The position numbers were made by a program, and so were the translations under genes. The notes beneath the pieces are model-generated. The model was not told the origin of the DNA and did no database searches. It saw nothing but the letters and a program-made list of their open reading frames with translations. From Nocardia sp. CDC159 (GTDB lineage Bacteria; Actinomycetota; Actinomycetes; Mycobacteriales; Mycobacteriaceae): a stretch of 64,000 nt of DNA. Of this stretch, positions 30,590 to 40,289 are shown piece by piece; position 1 is the stretch's first letter; every line of letters starts with the position of its first letter. The stretch spans positions 124,001 through 188,000 of the forward strand of contig NZ_JAMRXH010000014.1 in the NCBI RefSeq assembly GCF_023740735.1. The letters are read 5' to 3'.

Positions 30590-31566
30590 CCGCGTTCTCG
30601 ACCGATAACCAGAAGAACCTGATGCTGTTCTCGGGACGCGCTCATCCCGAGTTGGCCGAACAGGTCGCGAAGGAGCTCGACGTCTCCATCACTCCGCAAA
30701 CCGCCCGCAATTTCGCCAACGGCGAGATCTTCGTTCGGTTCGAGGAGTCGGTGCGCGGTTCGGACGCCTTTGTGATGCAGAGCTTCCCGGCGCCGCTCAA
30801 CGAGTGGCTGATGGAACATCTCATCATGATCGACGCGCTCAAGCGCGGTTCGGCCAAGCGGATCACCTCGGTCCTGCCGTTCTATCCGTATGCCCGCCAG
30901 GACAAGAAGCACCGCGGCCGCGAGCCCATCTCCGCCCGCCTGGTCGCCGACTTACTCAAGACCGCCGGTGCCGACCGAATCATCACCGTCGACCTGCACA
31001 CCGATCAGATCCAGGGCTTCTTCGACGGCCCGGTAGATCACATGCACGCGCTGGTGCAGCTGTCGGAGTACGTGCGACAGCACTACACCCTCGACAACAT
31101 CACCGTCGTCTCGCCCGACGCGGGCCGCGTGAAGGTAGCCGAGAAGTGGGCCGACGCGCTCGGCGGCGCCCCGGTCGCGTTCATCCACAAGACCCGCGAT
31201 CCGCTGGTGCCCAACCAGGTCAAATCGCACCGCCCCGTCGGTGACGTCGACGGCCGCACCTGCATCCTGATCGACGACATGATCGACACCGGTGGCACCA
31301 TCGCCGAGGCGGTGCGCGTGCTGCGCGAGGCCGGGGCCGGTGATGTGGTGATCGCCGCCACCCACGGCATTCTGTCCTCCCCCGCGGCCGAGCGCCTGGC
31401 GGCGTGCGGCGCCAAGGAGGTCATCGTCACCAATACGTTGCCGATCACCGAGGACAAGAAGTTCCCCACGCTGACGGTGCTGTCCATCGCGCCGCTGCTG
31501 GCGCGCACGATCCGCGAGGTGTTCGAGAACGGCTCGGTCACCGGGCTGTTCAACGGTTCGGCCTAA
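30586..31566 (+). CDS. prs: Ribose-phosphate pyrophosphokinase (PRPP synthetase)
   Basis: A 326-residue enzyme that converts ribose-5-phosphate and ATP to PRPP for nucleotide, His, Trp and decaprenylphosphoryl-arabinose synthesis. Signatures are [33 protein letters not shown], the ATP/catalytic loop [25 protein letters not shown]-type [15 protein letters not shown] and the PRPP loop [17 protein letters not shown]. The GTG at 30586 overlaps the glmU stop as GTGA, so the pair is co-translated, and a strong terminator follows. Confidence 0.97.
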   Translation: MTAFSTDNQKNLMLFSGRAHPELAEQVAKELDVSITPQTARNFANGEIFVRFEESVRGSDAFVMQSFPAPLNEWLMEHLIMIDALKRGSAKRITSVLPFYPYARQDKKHRGREPISARLVADLLKTAGADRIITVDLHTDQIQGFFDGPVDHMHALVQLSEYVRQHYTLDNITVVSPDAGRVKVAEKWADALGGAPVAFIHKTRDPLVPNQVKSHRPVGDVDGRTCILIDDMIDTGGTIAEAVRVLREAGAGDVVIAATHGILSSPAAERLAACGAKEVIVTNTLPITEDKKFPTLTVLSIAPLLARTIREVFENGSVTGLFNGSA

Positions 31567-31586
31567 CCGCCTCCCGCCCAAGATCC

Positions 31587-31618
31587 ACCGCCCCGTCGGA
31601 GTTATCCGGCGGGGCGGT
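31587..31618 (+). terminator. Intrinsic terminator after glmU-prs
   Basis: A perfect 9-bp stem ACCGCCCCG / CGGGGCGGT with a 14-nt loop lies 20 bp after the prs stop and is followed by TTCGGTTGT. The T-rich stretch is short, as usual in high-GC actinobacteria. Confidence 0.75.
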
Positions 31619-31677
31619 TCGGTTGTAGCGTATGTAGTAGCTCGCGGTGAGCTGGCCTGCGGAGAGAGGTGGGCATC

Positions 31678-32001
31678 ATGGCCGACGAACGCTACGAGGA
31701 CAACCGGCTGACGGACGAGGTGTTCGAGATGGGCGATGACGACAGCGAGAATCTCGACTACGACCTGGGCGACGACGAACAGGCCGACGAGGTTCGCGAA
31801 TACGAGCGCTACATCACCGACCCGCCCGACGATCTGGTCATCCGCTATCACGAGAACGACGACACCGGCCGCCTCGGGATCACCCGCGAACTCGACCAGG
31901 AATGGACCCGCCGCCGCCATCGCGACGAGGAACTCGCCGAGGACGAACGCCCGGCCGAGGTGGCGGCCATGGAGATCGTGGAAGAGCCACAGGACCTCTG
32001 A
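31678..32001 (+). CDS. Small very acidic protein of unknown function
   Basis: This 107-residue protein is dominated by Asp and Glu (DDDSENLDYDLGDDEQADE, then TRRRHRDEELAEDERPAE), with no signal peptide or membrane segment. The central block EYERYITDPPDDLVIRYHEN is the only part that looks conserved. I chose the ATG at 31678; an in-frame GTG at 31669 sits closer to the GGAGAG ribosome site. It begins 60 bp after the prs terminator and stands alone. I do not recognise it well enough to assign a family. Confidence 0.65.
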   Translation: MADERYEDNRLTDEVFEMGDDDSENLDYDLGDDEQADEVREYERYITDPPDDLVIRYHENDDTGRLGITRELDQEWTRRRHRDEELAEDERPAEVAAMEIVEEPQDL

Positions 32002-32106
32002 GCCGTCAGAGCCGTCAGGGCAGCACGAGGCAGGGTTCCCAATACCTTTCGCTCCGAGCGCGGTACCGGGGTGCCCCGGGCCGCGCCCGCGCGCTAGGTT
32101 GGGCGG

Positions 32107-32742
32107 ATGAGCGGATTCACCGGCTTCCCGCTGGCCGGGCTCGACTTCTACGAAGATCTCGAGGCCGACAATTGCAAGGCGTTCTGGACGGCGAACAAGC
32201 ACATCTACGACAAGGCCGTGCGCGAGCCGATGGTCGCGCTGTGCGCGGAGCTCGAGGCCGACTTCGGCACTGCCAAGATCTTCCGGCCGTATCGGGACGT
32301 GCGCTTCGCCGCGGACAAGCGGCCCTACAAGGACCATCAGGGCGCGGTCGTGCACACCGCGCCGGGCGTCGGCTGGTATGTGCAGATCGGCGCCCCGGGG
32401 CTGTTCGTGGCGGGCGGGATGTACGCGGCCACCCCGGAACAGCTCGCGCGGCTGCGCACCACCATCGATGACGAGGTGCGCGGCCACGAACTCGAGCAGA
32501 TCCTCGCCGGGCTGGCCGCCGCCGGTTACACCATCGGCGGCGAACAGCTGAAGACTCGACCCAAGGGCTTTCCCGCCGACCATCCGCGCATCGACCTGCT
32601 CCGCCACAAAGCACTGGTGGTCAGCAGGGAATTCGGCGCCCCCGACTGGCTCGAAACCCCCCGCGCGGCACAGGAGATTCGCCAGTCGTGGGAGACCCTG
32701 CGCCCGGCCGTGGAGTGGTTGTCGGCGGTGGTCGGAAACTAG
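32107..32742 (+). CDS. DUF2461 family (TIGR02453-type) protein
   Basis: This 211-residue protein has the family's characteristic order: FPLAGLDFYEDLEADNCKAFWTANK at the start, FRPYRDVRFAADKRPYKDHQGA near residue 60, then GWYVQIGAPGLFVAGGMY and a C-terminal LKTRPKGFPADHPRIDLLRHK. The function is unknown. It ends 33 bp before the stop of egtD, converging with the ergothioneine operon. Confidence 0.88.
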   Translation: MSGFTGFPLAGLDFYEDLEADNCKAFWTANKHIYDKAVREPMVALCAELEADFGTAKIFRPYRDVRFAADKRPYKDHQGAVVHTAPGVGWYVQIGAPGLFVAGGMYAATPEQLARLRTTIDDEVRGHELEQILAGLAAAGYTIGGEQLKTRPKGFPADHPRIDLLRHKALVVSREFGAPDWLETPRAAQEIRQSWETLRPAVEWLSAVVGN

Positions 32743-32775
32743 CCGACGCCACACCGCGGGCCGAACGCCCCGGGT

Positions 32776-33747
32776 TCACCGTCGCTCGGCCAACAGCAGC
32801 GCGAACCGTTCGGCGGGGTCGGTCCAGATGCGTTCGGTCGCGAAACCGGCGGACTCCAGTTCCGCGGCCAGGCCGTCCGTGCGGAACTTGGCGGAGATCT
32901 CGGTGCGCATCTGCTCACCCGCGGCGAATTCGACCGTGAGGTCGAGGTCGGCGACGGTGACCGTCATATCGCGGGTCGCCTCGAGCCGCATTTCGATCCA
33001 CTCGTTCTCGGCATCCCACAGGGCGACGTGCGCGAAGGCCTCGGGGTCGAAGTCGGCTCGCAGCCGGGAGTTCAAGACGTAGAGCACATTGCGGTTGAAC
33101 TCAGCGGTCACCCCGGCGGCGTCGTCGTAGGCCGGGACCAGCACGGCGGGATCGATGACCAGACCCGCACCGAGCAGCAGCTGCTCGCCCGGTTCGAGGA
33201 CCTGCTGGATGCCGGAGAGGAATGCCGCGCGCTCGGCGGGGACCAGATTGCCGATGGTGCCGCCGAGGAAGGCGATCATGCGACGGCCGCCGCCCGGAAG
33301 GTTGTGCAGGGTATCGGTGAAGTCGCTGACCACGCCGTGCACCCCGAGCCCCGGAAACGCGGCCGCGATCTCGGCGGCCGCACCGCGCAGCGCCGCCGCG
33401 GAGACATCCTGCGGCACATAGGTTTTCAGGGGCCCCTCGGCGCCAAGCGCGTCCAGCAGCAGTTTGGTCTTCTCGGCCGATCCCGCACCCAGTTCGACCA
33501 GCACCTCGGCCTGGGCGATCCGCGCCACCTCGCCGACCACCTCCCGCAGCAGCGCGCGCTCGGTGCGGGTGGGATAGTACTCGGGCAGCTGGGTGATGGC
33601 CTCGAACAGTTCGCTGCCCCGCGCGTCGTAGAACCACTTGGGCGGCAACGACTTCGGCGATGCGGTCAGCCCGGCCCGGGCATCGGATCGCAGCGCGGCC
33701 GTCAGGTCGTCGTCGGTTAGATGGATCTCCAGCGTCGGTGCGGTCAT
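32776..33747 (-). CDS. egtD: L-histidine N-alpha-methyltransferase EgtD
   Basis: This 323-residue SAM-dependent enzyme trimethylates histidine to hercynine, the first committed step of ergothioneine synthesis. Family features are SLPPKWFYDARGSELFEAIT at residues 33-52, the SAM-binding VELGAGSAEKTKLLLDAL, MIAFLGGTIGNLVPAERAAF, and the histidine-pocket region AAGVTAEFNRNVLYVLNSRL. The length equals M. smegmatis EgtD. The ATG overlaps the egtC stop as ATGA. It is the last gene of the egtABCD series. Confidence 0.96.
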   Translation of the reverse strand: MTAPTLEIHLTDDDLTAALRSDARAGLTASPKSLPPKWFYDARGSELFEAITQLPEYYPTRTERALLREVVGEVARIAQAEVLVELGAGSAEKTKLLLDALGAEGPLKTYVPQDVSAAALRGAAAEIAAAFPGLGVHGVVSDFTDTLHNLPGGGRRMIAFLGGTIGNLVPAERAAFLSGIQQVLEPGEQLLLGAGLVIDPAVLVPAYDDAAGVTAEFNRNVLYVLNSRLRADFDPEAFAHVALWDAENEWIEMRLEATRDMTVTVADLDLTVEFAAGEQMRTEISAKFRTDGLAAELESAGFATERIWTDPAERFALLLAERR

Positions 33748-34781
33748 GAACGGGCCCTTTCGGATTGCTCGAGTTCGAGGGATGCGACGGACAGCTCTCC
33801 CGGCCGCGCCGTCACCAGCCGTCGGTCGGGAATCGCCCGCCAGCGCGGATCGTCGTCATAGGGTTCGGAGGCCAGAATCGCCACCTCATCGGTGACGAGG
33901 GCCGACAGCGCGTGGTGAACCGTTGTGGCCCACAGTGTTTCGCCGTCGCCGAGCAGGAGGTTCAGCCGTGCCGTGGGCGAATGCCTCAGCACGGCCAGCG
34001 CCACCTGTCGCAGCATAGATTCCGGCCGATCGGAATCGGCCGCGGGTGTCGCCCCGTTCCGCCCGCCCGTGACCCGGCCGTCGTCACCACCCGCACGCGC
34101 CACCGCGGGGTCGGTGGCGCGGCTCGATCCGCCGGTCACCAGGGCGTGGGCCTTCGGCTCCGCAATGCCGATACCGGGCCGACCGCGATCATCGTCGCGC
34201 TCCAGCAGGTGTCGCAGGACGACCCACAGGGCGGCTGAGTCGGTGCGGGATTCGGCCTCGAGCAGCGACGGCGAGTCGAATTCCGTGGCGACGGCGGTGA
34301 GCACACGTTGCCAGTCCGGGATCGCACCGTTGTGGCTGAAGGCCCAGCGGCCATGGGCGAATGGGGCGCAGGCCGTGCGTTCGACCGGCATGCCGACCGT
34401 CGCCGAGCGCACGGCCGCGAGGACCGCGGGGGAACGCAACTGCGGCAGCACCTCGTCCACCGCGGGGTCGGTCCAGATCGGTGCGGCATTGCGATATCGG
34501 CTCACCACCAACGGCTCCGACGCCGCGATGGCATCGGCCCCGCCACCCGATCCGCGCGCATCGGTCGGGCCGCCGTGTGCCCGCGTGCCGACGTTTCCCG
34601 TCTCCGGCGACGCCGCGGCGGCGGGAATCCACCACGCCACGCCGAAGCCGTCGGCATTGATGGTGCCGCCGCCACGCATATCCCGCGGGGCCCACGCCTG
34701 AGTGCGCAGCGAATGCGGGCCGCGGGTGAGCAACGCGCCCACCGGAATCGGTGCGCCGAGATAGCCGAGGTGTCGGCACAT
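33744..34781 (-). CDS. egtC: Gamma-glutamyl-hercynylcysteine sulfoxide amidohydrolase EgtC, with two unusual insertions
   Basis: An Ntn-type class II glutamine amidotransferase-like hydrolase that removes the gamma-glutamyl group. The nucleophile is Cys2 in MCRHLGYLG; INADGFGVAWW, AAVRSATVGMPVE and WAFSHNGAIPDW follow, and it ends with ASEPYDDDPRWRAIPDR. At 345 residues it is about 100 longer than mycobacterial EgtC (about 227-233). The excess is in two Ala/Gly/Asp/Thr-rich, low-complexity insertions at roughly residues 53-90 and 196-254. All catalytic blocks are intact, so I expect it to be active. The start overlaps the egtB stop by one base (TGATG). Confidence 0.9.
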   Translation of the reverse strand: MCRHLGYLGAPIPVGALLTRGPHSLRTQAWAPRDMRGGGTINADGFGVAWWIPAAAASPETGNVGTRAHGGPTDARGSGGGADAIAASEPLVVSRYRNAAPIWTDPAVDEVLPQLRSPAVLAAVRSATVGMPVERTACAPFAHGRWAFSHNGAIPDWQRVLTAVATEFDSPSLLEAESRTDSAALWVVLRHLLERDDDRGRPGIGIAEPKAHALVTGGSSRATDPAVARAGGDDGRVTGGRNGATPAADSDRPESMLRQVALAVLRHSPTARLNLLLGDGETLWATTVHHALSALVTDEVAILASEPYDDDPRWRAIPDRRLVTARPGELSVASLELEQSERARS

Positions 34782-36121
34782 CAGCGCTCGTCCGGATGCA
34801 GGTCGCGGGCCAGGCGGAAGCCGGAGAAGATCTGGCGGCGAATCGGATGATCCCAATTGCGGAAGGTGCCGCGGCAGGCGACCGGGTCGGTGCCGAACGA
34901 ACCGCCCCGCAGCACCTTGTAGTCGCCGCCGAAGAACACCTCGGAGTACTCCCGGTACGGGAATGCCTCGAAACCCGGATACGGCTCGAATCCCGATGCT
35001 GTCCACTCCCACACGTCGCCGATCAGCTGATGCACGCCCGCCGGGGAGGCGCCGGCCGGATAGGCCCCGATATCGGCCGGTTCCAGATGGCGCTGGCCCA
35101 GATTCGCGGTCGACTCGTCCGGCTCGGCATCGCCCCACGGGTAGCGGCGGGAGCGGCCGGTGGCCGGATCGAACCGGGCCGCCTTCTCCCATTCCGCCTC
35201 GGTGGGCAGTCGCTTACCCGCCCAGTTGGCATATGCCTCGGCCTCGAACCAGCACACGTGCACCACCGGCTGCTGCGGCCGGATCAGTCGCATGGTGCCG
35301 AAAACCCTACGCCACCAGCGGTTGTCGCCATCGCGCTCCCAGAACTGGGGCGCGACCAGACCCGCCTGCCACCGATGCGCCCAACCCCGCTCGGACCACA
35401 GTTCTCGGCGTTCGTAGCCCCCGTCGGCCATGAAGGCCAGGTACTGGGCATTGGTCACCGGCGCGGCATCGATCGCGAAGCCGGGCACATGGACCGGATG
35501 CGCGGGCCGCTCGTTGTCCAGCGCCCACGGATCGGTCGAGGTGCCCATCTCGAATTCACCTGCGGGAACGACGATTTCGTCCGCCACCGCGACCCGCGCC
35601 GGCGGGGCGGGCGGGGCGGACAGCGCCGCCCGGCCCACGCGCAGCTGGTGGGTGGCCAGCATGGTCTCGTCGTGCTGCTGCTCGTGCTGGACGATCATGC
35701 CGAAGGCGAAGCCGCCGTCGATCAGCCGAGAACCGCGTAACCGGTTGTCGGCCAGCACATCCCACACCTTCTGCCGGACGGTGCCGACATAGTCGCGGGC
35801 CTCGGCCGGGTCGAGCAGCGGCAGGGCCGGGCGGTCGGCGCGGGGATGCTGGAACGCGTCGTAGAGGTGGTCGATATCGGCGCGCACGGGCTCGCGCCCG
35901 CCCACATCACGCACCAGCCACAGCTCCTCCTGATTGCCGATATGGGCCAGATCCCAGACCAGCGGGCTCATCAGCCGGGAATGCTGCGCCACCAGTTCGG
36001 CCTCGTCCAGGCAGTCGGTGAGGGTGGCGGTGCGCGCCCGCGATCGGGCGAGCACCCGGGCGATCCGCTCGCGTAGCCGTTCGGTCTCGGCACGATCGGT
36101 GCCGGTGAGATGGGTAGTCAT
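34781..36121 (-). CDS. egtB: Hercynylcysteine sulfoxide synthase EgtB
   Basis: This 446-residue non-haem iron enzyme joins hercynine and gamma-glutamylcysteine with O2. The N-terminal DinB-like domain shows MSPLVWDLAHIGNQEELWLV and the iron ligands in HEQQHDETM (HxxxHxE type). The C-terminal formylglycine-generating-enzyme-like domain shows VPAGEFEMGTSTDPWALDNE, KRLPTEAEWEKAARFDPATG and VLRGGSFGTDPVACRGTFRN. I chose the ATG at 36121; the open frame extending to 36487 is a shadow of egtA. EgtC follows directly. Confidence 0.96.
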   Translation of the reverse strand: MTTHLTGTDRAETERLRERIARVLARSRARTATLTDCLDEAELVAQHSRLMSPLVWDLAHIGNQEELWLVRDVGGREPVRADIDHLYDAFQHPRADRPALPLLDPAEARDYVGTVRQKVWDVLADNRLRGSRLIDGGFAFGMIVQHEQQHDETMLATHQLRVGRAALSAPPAPPARVAVADEIVVPAGEFEMGTSTDPWALDNERPAHPVHVPGFAIDAAPVTNAQYLAFMADGGYERRELWSERGWAHRWQAGLVAPQFWERDGDNRWWRRVFGTMRLIRPQQPVVHVCWFEAEAYANWAGKRLPTEAEWEKAARFDPATGRSRRYPWGDAEPDESTANLGQRHLEPADIGAYPAGASPAGVHQLIGDVWEWTASGFEPYPGFEAFPYREYSEVFFGGDYKVLRGGSFGTDPVACRGTFRNWDHPIRRQIFSGFRLARDLHPDER

Positions 36122-36191
36122 GAGCACGCTCCGAAGTGATCGAACAAGGATGCGAAGTGCACGCCGCGCGGTCGCGGCGGACCGGCGACGG

Positions 36192-37478
36192 TCACGCTCC
36201 GGCCCTGTCGCTGCTGGATGCGGCCTCGCCCGTGGGCATGCGGCCGCCGCTACACCGGCGCGCGGCCGCGCCCAGCTGATCCGCCGCCGCCGGTGAGCGG
36301 GCGTGATCGGCGGCGAGGGTGAGCAGTTCCACCGCGACCGAACGGATTTCGGGATCGGCCAGTCCGCAGCGGGCCGCCTCCAGCCACGCGCCCGCGACCG
36401 GCGCCGCGACCCGGGTGGCCTCCGCGACCACCGCCCGGCTCGACAGCAGGGCGTCGAGGGCGTGGATCGGAGCCGTCCACCCGTCACCCGGCTGCGCGTC
36501 GAGGTAGCGCACCTCCAGATGCCCGGCGGCCCGCACCGGCGGGAACACCGTGGTCAGGTGGTAGTCCAGATCGGCGGCGTCGGGGCGGCGGCCGACCTCG
36601 TCGTCGAGGGCGCCGCACAGCCAGTCGGCGAAGGTCGCCCCGGGCGGGGCCGCCCAGTCCGCGACCGCGTCCTCGGCCCGGCGCACGCACAGCAGCGGCA
36701 CATCCAGTACCCAGCGCGCGTAGTCGGCGATCGGATCGGCCCAGTGCCGCACCGGCGGGCGGGTGCGGGCATTGTCCAGCCGCAGCCAGGCCCGCATGCG
36801 CTGCGAGGCCCAGGCGCCCACGGGGGCGCCGTGCAGGCGGGGCGAGCAGGCGAAGGCCGCCAGCAGGGCGGGACCGACGGTATAGAGCGCGGTCCAGCGG
36901 GCCGCGATCTCGGCGGGATCGGCCCCGGCGTCGACGCTGACCTGCGTGGCCGCCGTATTGCACATCATCAGCTTGCCGAACGGGCCGATACCGGCGAAGG
37001 CGTGTTCCATGGCTCGATAGCGCGGCAACTGCAGCAGGCGCTCGGCCCGGCGGTCGGCATCGGCGGCCGCCGAACGGATTGCGATGGAACGAGATCGGAG
37101 CAGACGCTCCAGCTGGCGGGCGTCGGCCCGCAGGCGCTCACACAGCTCGGCCGCATCGCCGAACGGGGCGCTGGAAAGTTCGACCTGCCCACCGGGTTCG
37201 ATGGTGACCCGGCTGCCCCCGGGAAGTGGCAGGGCTGGGGAATCGGGGGCGATGGACCGCGGCGCATACGGTCCGAGTGCGTCGGCCAGCGGGGCCAGGC
37301 CGGGACGCGATCCGGGCGCCGACGGCTCGTCCTGCGCGGTGAGCCACTCGAGTTCGGCGCCGATGAGCGCGGGTGGGCCCTGTTTGAAGCAGACGCCGCC
37401 GACATACGCCTCCACGGCTGCCCGGGAGGAGAAGTCCGCACCCGTACCCGAAGGTGCCCGCACCGCCGTTACTGCCAT
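36192..37478 (-). CDS. egtA: Glutamate-cysteine ligase EgtA
   Basis: This 428-residue GCS2-type ligase makes gamma-glutamylcysteine for EgtB. Visible blocks are GAELEWLTAQDE at the N-terminus, RVTIEPGGQVELSSAPF near residue 98, the active-site MMCNTAATQVSVDAGADP, and HLEVRYLDAQPGDGW. I used the ATG at 37478, preceded by GGAGG; the frame is open 24 codons further up. It starts the egtABCD series; 70 bp separate it from egtB. Confidence 0.93.
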   Translation of the reverse strand: MAVTAVRAPSGTGADFSSRAAVEAYVGGVCFKQGPPALIGAELEWLTAQDEPSAPGSRPGLAPLADALGPYAPRSIAPDSPALPLPGGSRVTIEPGGQVELSSAPFGDAAELCERLRADARQLERLLRSRSIAIRSAAADADRRAERLLQLPRYRAMEHAFAGIGPFGKLMMCNTAATQVSVDAGADPAEIAARWTALYTVGPALLAAFACSPRLHGAPVGAWASQRMRAWLRLDNARTRPPVRHWADPIADYARWVLDVPLLCVRRAEDAVADWAAPPGATFADWLCGALDDEVGRRPDAADLDYHLTTVFPPVRAAGHLEVRYLDAQPGDGWTAPIHALDALLSSRAVVAEATRVAAPVAGAWLEAARCGLADPEIRSVAVELLTLAADHARSPAAADQLGAAARRCSGGRMPTGEAASSSDRAGA

Positions 37479-37660
37479 GCCAACCTCCGAAGGGCTATTT
37501 GCACCGACCGAACCAGGGTAGCGGCGGGAACCGACAACAAATCCGGCCAAATCGTGACGAACTCGGCGACGCCGATGCGTCGCCGCAGGTCACCGGGTAA
37601 CGAAAGAGATTCCAAAAATCCCCGGACCCCTCATTCGTCCCATCTTCTATCGTCGGTGGG

Positions 37661-38854
37661 GTGCTCGATCAGACACGCCTGCGCGCGGACATACCCGCCT
37701 ACGCCGACCGCACCCGCCCCTCGCCGGTCTTCCTCGACAGCGCCGGATCCTCGCTGCCGCCCCGGATCGTGCTCGACACCGTGATGGCACATCTGCGTCG
37801 CGAGGCCGAGGTCGGGGGCTATCGAGCGGCGAACGAACGCCTCGACGACCTGGCCGCGGTGAAGTCCGCGATCGGCACGCTGATCAATGCCGATCCCGCG
37901 ACGATCGCGTTGAGCGACAGCGCCTCTCGCTCCTGGGCCGATTTCTTCTACTCGGTGCCGCTGTCGCCCGGTGACCGCATCCTGGTCTCGGGCTCCGATT
38001 ACGGCAGCAATGCCATCGCCGCGCTGCAGCGGGCCCGGGCCACGGGCGCGGTGGTGGAGGCGATCCCCAGCGACGGCTCCGGGCAGATCGACGTCGAGGC
38101 GCTGGCCGGGCTGCTCGATGAGCGAGTCAGGCTGGTGTCGCTGGTGCACGCCCCCACCAACGGCGGGCTGCTGAATCCGGTCGCCGCGGTCACCAAGCTC
38201 GCGCACGAGGCGGGTGCGCTGGTATTGCTGGACGCCTGCCAGTCGGCCGGACAGGTCCCGCTCGACGTGATCGAATTCGGCGTCGACGCGCTGTCGGCGA
38301 CCGGGCGCAAGTGGCTGCGCGGCCCGCGTGGCACCGGATTCCTCTACGTGCGACCGGAATTGGCGACCACGATGGAACCGCAGCGGCTGGATCTGCACAG
38401 CGCGGAGTGGACCGGACCGGCCGAATACCGGCTCGCGCCCGACGCCAGCCGATTCGAGTTCTGGGAGTGCGATGTGGCCGCGCGGCTGGGTCTGGGCGCG
38501 GCCGTGCGCTATCTGCTGGACCTGGGTCCGGAGCAGGTCTACGCGGCCGTCGCCGCCAATGCCGAGCACCTGCGCGCCGAGCTGCCGGGAATTCCCGGCG
38601 TCACGGTGCGCGACCTCGGCATCCGCCACAGCGGCATCGTGTCGTTCACCGTCGCGGGCGTGCCGTCCACCGCGGTCCGCGATCACCTGGCCGAGCAGAA
38701 CATCACGGTCACCGTCAGCCACGCCCGCTCCACCCTGCTGGATATGTCGGCCCGACGGTTGGACTCGGTCGTGCGCGCCTCCCCGCACTGTTTTGTCACC
38801 ACCGCCGAACTCGACCGCTTCATCGCCGCGGTGGCGAAGCTGAGCCGCGGGTGA
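37661..38854 (+). CDS. egtE: Class V PLP aminotransferase-like enzyme, probable hercynylcysteine sulfoxide lyase EgtE
   Basis: This 397-residue enzyme of the cysteine desulfurase/kynureninase fold has VFLDSAGSSLPPRIVLDTV at the N-terminus, EAEVGGYRAANERLDDL, LLDACQSAGQVPLDV and the PLP lysine in LSATGRKWLRGPRGTGFLYV. The EVGGY block and its place beside egtA support the EgtE role: C-S cleavage of hercynylcysteine sulfoxide to ergothioneine. It is divergent from egtA, with 182 bp between them, so a shared control region is likely. A general cysteine desulfurase remains possible. It ends 4 bp from the pth stop. Confidence 0.82.
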   Translation: MLDQTRLRADIPAYADRTRPSPVFLDSAGSSLPPRIVLDTVMAHLRREAEVGGYRAANERLDDLAAVKSAIGTLINADPATIALSDSASRSWADFFYSVPLSPGDRILVSGSDYGSNAIAALQRARATGAVVEAIPSDGSGQIDVEALAGLLDERVRLVSLVHAPTNGGLLNPVAAVTKLAHEAGALVLLDACQSAGQVPLDVIEFGVDALSATGRKWLRGPRGTGFLYVRPELATTMEPQRLDLHSAEWTGPAEYRLAPDASRFEFWECDVAARLGLGAAVRYLLDLGPEQVYAAVAANAEHLRAELPGIPGVTVRDLGIRHSGIVSFTVAGVPSTAVRDHLAEQNITVTVSHARSTLLDMSARRLDSVVRASPHCFVTTAELDRFIAAVAKLSRG

Positions 38855-38858
38855 ACCG

Positions 38859-39440
38859 TCAGTGCAGTTGGTTCTGTGCCGGTTCCAGGCCGACGCGGAG
38901 TAGCAGTTCGACGGCGTCGGCGGCCTGTTCGACGAAGACCGGGAGGTCCTTGCGCTCGGGGGTGGAGAAGGGTTTGAGGACGAAGTCCGCGGGGTCCTGG
39001 CGGCCGGGCGGGCGGCCGATACCGAAGCGGACGCGGAGATAGTCCTTGGTGGTCAAAGCGCTGGAGACGGAACGTAATCCGTTATGTCCGCCCTCGCCGC
39101 CGCCGCGCTTGAGGCGGATGGCGCCGAAGGGGAGGTCGAGTTCGTCGTGGACGACGATCACCTCGGTGGGCGGGACGGAGAAGAAGCGGGCCAGCGCCGC
39201 GACGGGGCGGCCCGAGACATTCATGTAGGAGCGCGGTTTGGCCAGCAGCACCTTGCGGCCGTCGAGGCGGGCCTCGAGCAGATCCGCGCCCGATTTCTTG
39301 TGCACGGTGAAGCGACCGCGGACGCGCTCGGCGAGCACGTCCACGACCATGAAACCGACATTGTGCCGGGTGCGCTCGTATTCGGCTCCGGGATTACCCA
39401 GTCCGACCACGAGCGCGGGCCCGGCGTCCGATGCGGTCAT
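38859..39440 (-). CDS. pth: Peptidyl-tRNA hydrolase
   Basis: This 193-residue enzyme recycles peptidyl-tRNA. The catalytic His is in [16 protein letters not shown] (His25 region), with Asn in [50 protein letters not shown] and GGHNGLRSV. The length is normal. It lies 21 bp downstream of rplY, the same pairing as in M. tuberculosis (Rv1014c-Rv1015c), and probably shares its transcript. Confidence 0.97.
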   Translation of the reverse strand: MTASDAGPALVVGLGNPGAEYERTRHNVGFMVVDVLAERVRGRFTVHKKSGADLLEARLDGRKVLLAKPRSYMNVSGRPVAALARFFSVPPTEVIVVHDELDLPFGAIRLKRGGGEGGHNGLRSVSSALTTKDYLRVRFGIGRPPGRQDPADFVLKPFSTPERKDLPVFVEQAADAVELLLRVGLEPAQNQLH

Positions 39441-39461
39441 CGAGAGATGGTGGGCGCCGGA

Positions 39462-40076
39462 CTATTCGGCGCTCTCGCCCTCGGCGCCCGCGGCGGCCTC
39501 GCCCTCACCCTCGGCGGCGGGCTCCTCGGCGGACGGCGCCTCGATGATGTTGACGATCAGCGCGTCGGCATCCCCGGCCAGGGTGACGCCCTTGGGCAGC
39601 GGGATCTGGCCCGCGAGGATCTGGGTACCGGCCTCGGCGCCCTCGATGGAGATCTCGATCTGCTCCGGAATGTGCAGGGCCTCGGCCTCGATGGACAGCG
39701 TGGTGGTGTCCTGGGTGACCAGGGTGCCCGCGGCGGCCTCACCGGTCAGGGTGACGTTCACGTCGGCGGTGACCTTCTCGCCGCGGCGCACGATCAGCAG
39801 ATCGGCGTGCTCGATGTAGCGGCGGATCGGGTGCACGACCACCGACTTGGTCAGCGCCAGCTGCTTCTTGCCCTCGATGTCGAGGTTCAGCACGGCGTTG
39901 GTGCCGTGCTCACGCAGGATGGCGGCGAACGCCTGGGCGTTGACCGACAGATGCTTGGGGGCCTCGCCGTGGCCGTACAGCACGGCCGGAACGTTGCCGT
40001 CGCGGCGAGTGCGGCGCGCCGCGCCCTTGCCGAACTCGGTGCGGACGGTGGCTTCGAGGACGCTGACGTCGGACAT
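39462..40076 (-). CDS. rplY: 50S ribosomal protein bL25 (general stress protein Ctc form)
   Basis: This 204-residue long form of L25 has an N-terminal 5S rRNA-binding barrel ([38 protein letters not shown]) and a C-terminal TL5/CTC domain ([39 protein letters not shown]). It ends in an acidic Glu/Ala-rich tail. It stabilises 5S rRNA in the large subunit. The 213 bp upstream of the ATG, before the acyltransferase gene, should hold its promoter. Confidence 0.97.
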   Translation of the reverse strand: MSDVSVLEATVRTEFGKGAARRTRRDGNVPAVLYGHGEAPKHLSVNAQAFAAILREHGTNAVLNLDIEGKKQLALTKSVVVHPIRRYIEHADLLIVRRGEKVTADVNVTLTGEAAAGTLVTQDTTTLSIEAEALHIPEQIEISIEGAEAGTQILAGQIPLPKGVTLAGDADALIVNIIEAPSAEEPAAEGEGEAAAGAEGESAE

Positions 40077-40289
40077 GACAGATAACTCCTACGGCTTTCC
40101 GGGCGGTCTGCAACAGTGGCCAGGGTCTGCCCTGGCGAATGGGGTCTGCTCGTCGGGCGAAGACCGAACGCAGACGGCCGAAAACCGGGCCGCGTCGATC
40201 ACGGTGAGCACAAAGCGTCTCACCCTCGCCGAGACAACCCGAAGAGAATAACACGCACGACCAACTCCCCCGAACCGCCACCCCGCCCG

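Noticed and set aside
36122-36487. N-terminal extension of EgtB into egtA
   Set aside because: The added 122 residues are an antisense-frame-like shadow of egtA, and full-length EgtB homologues align from the ATG at 36121.
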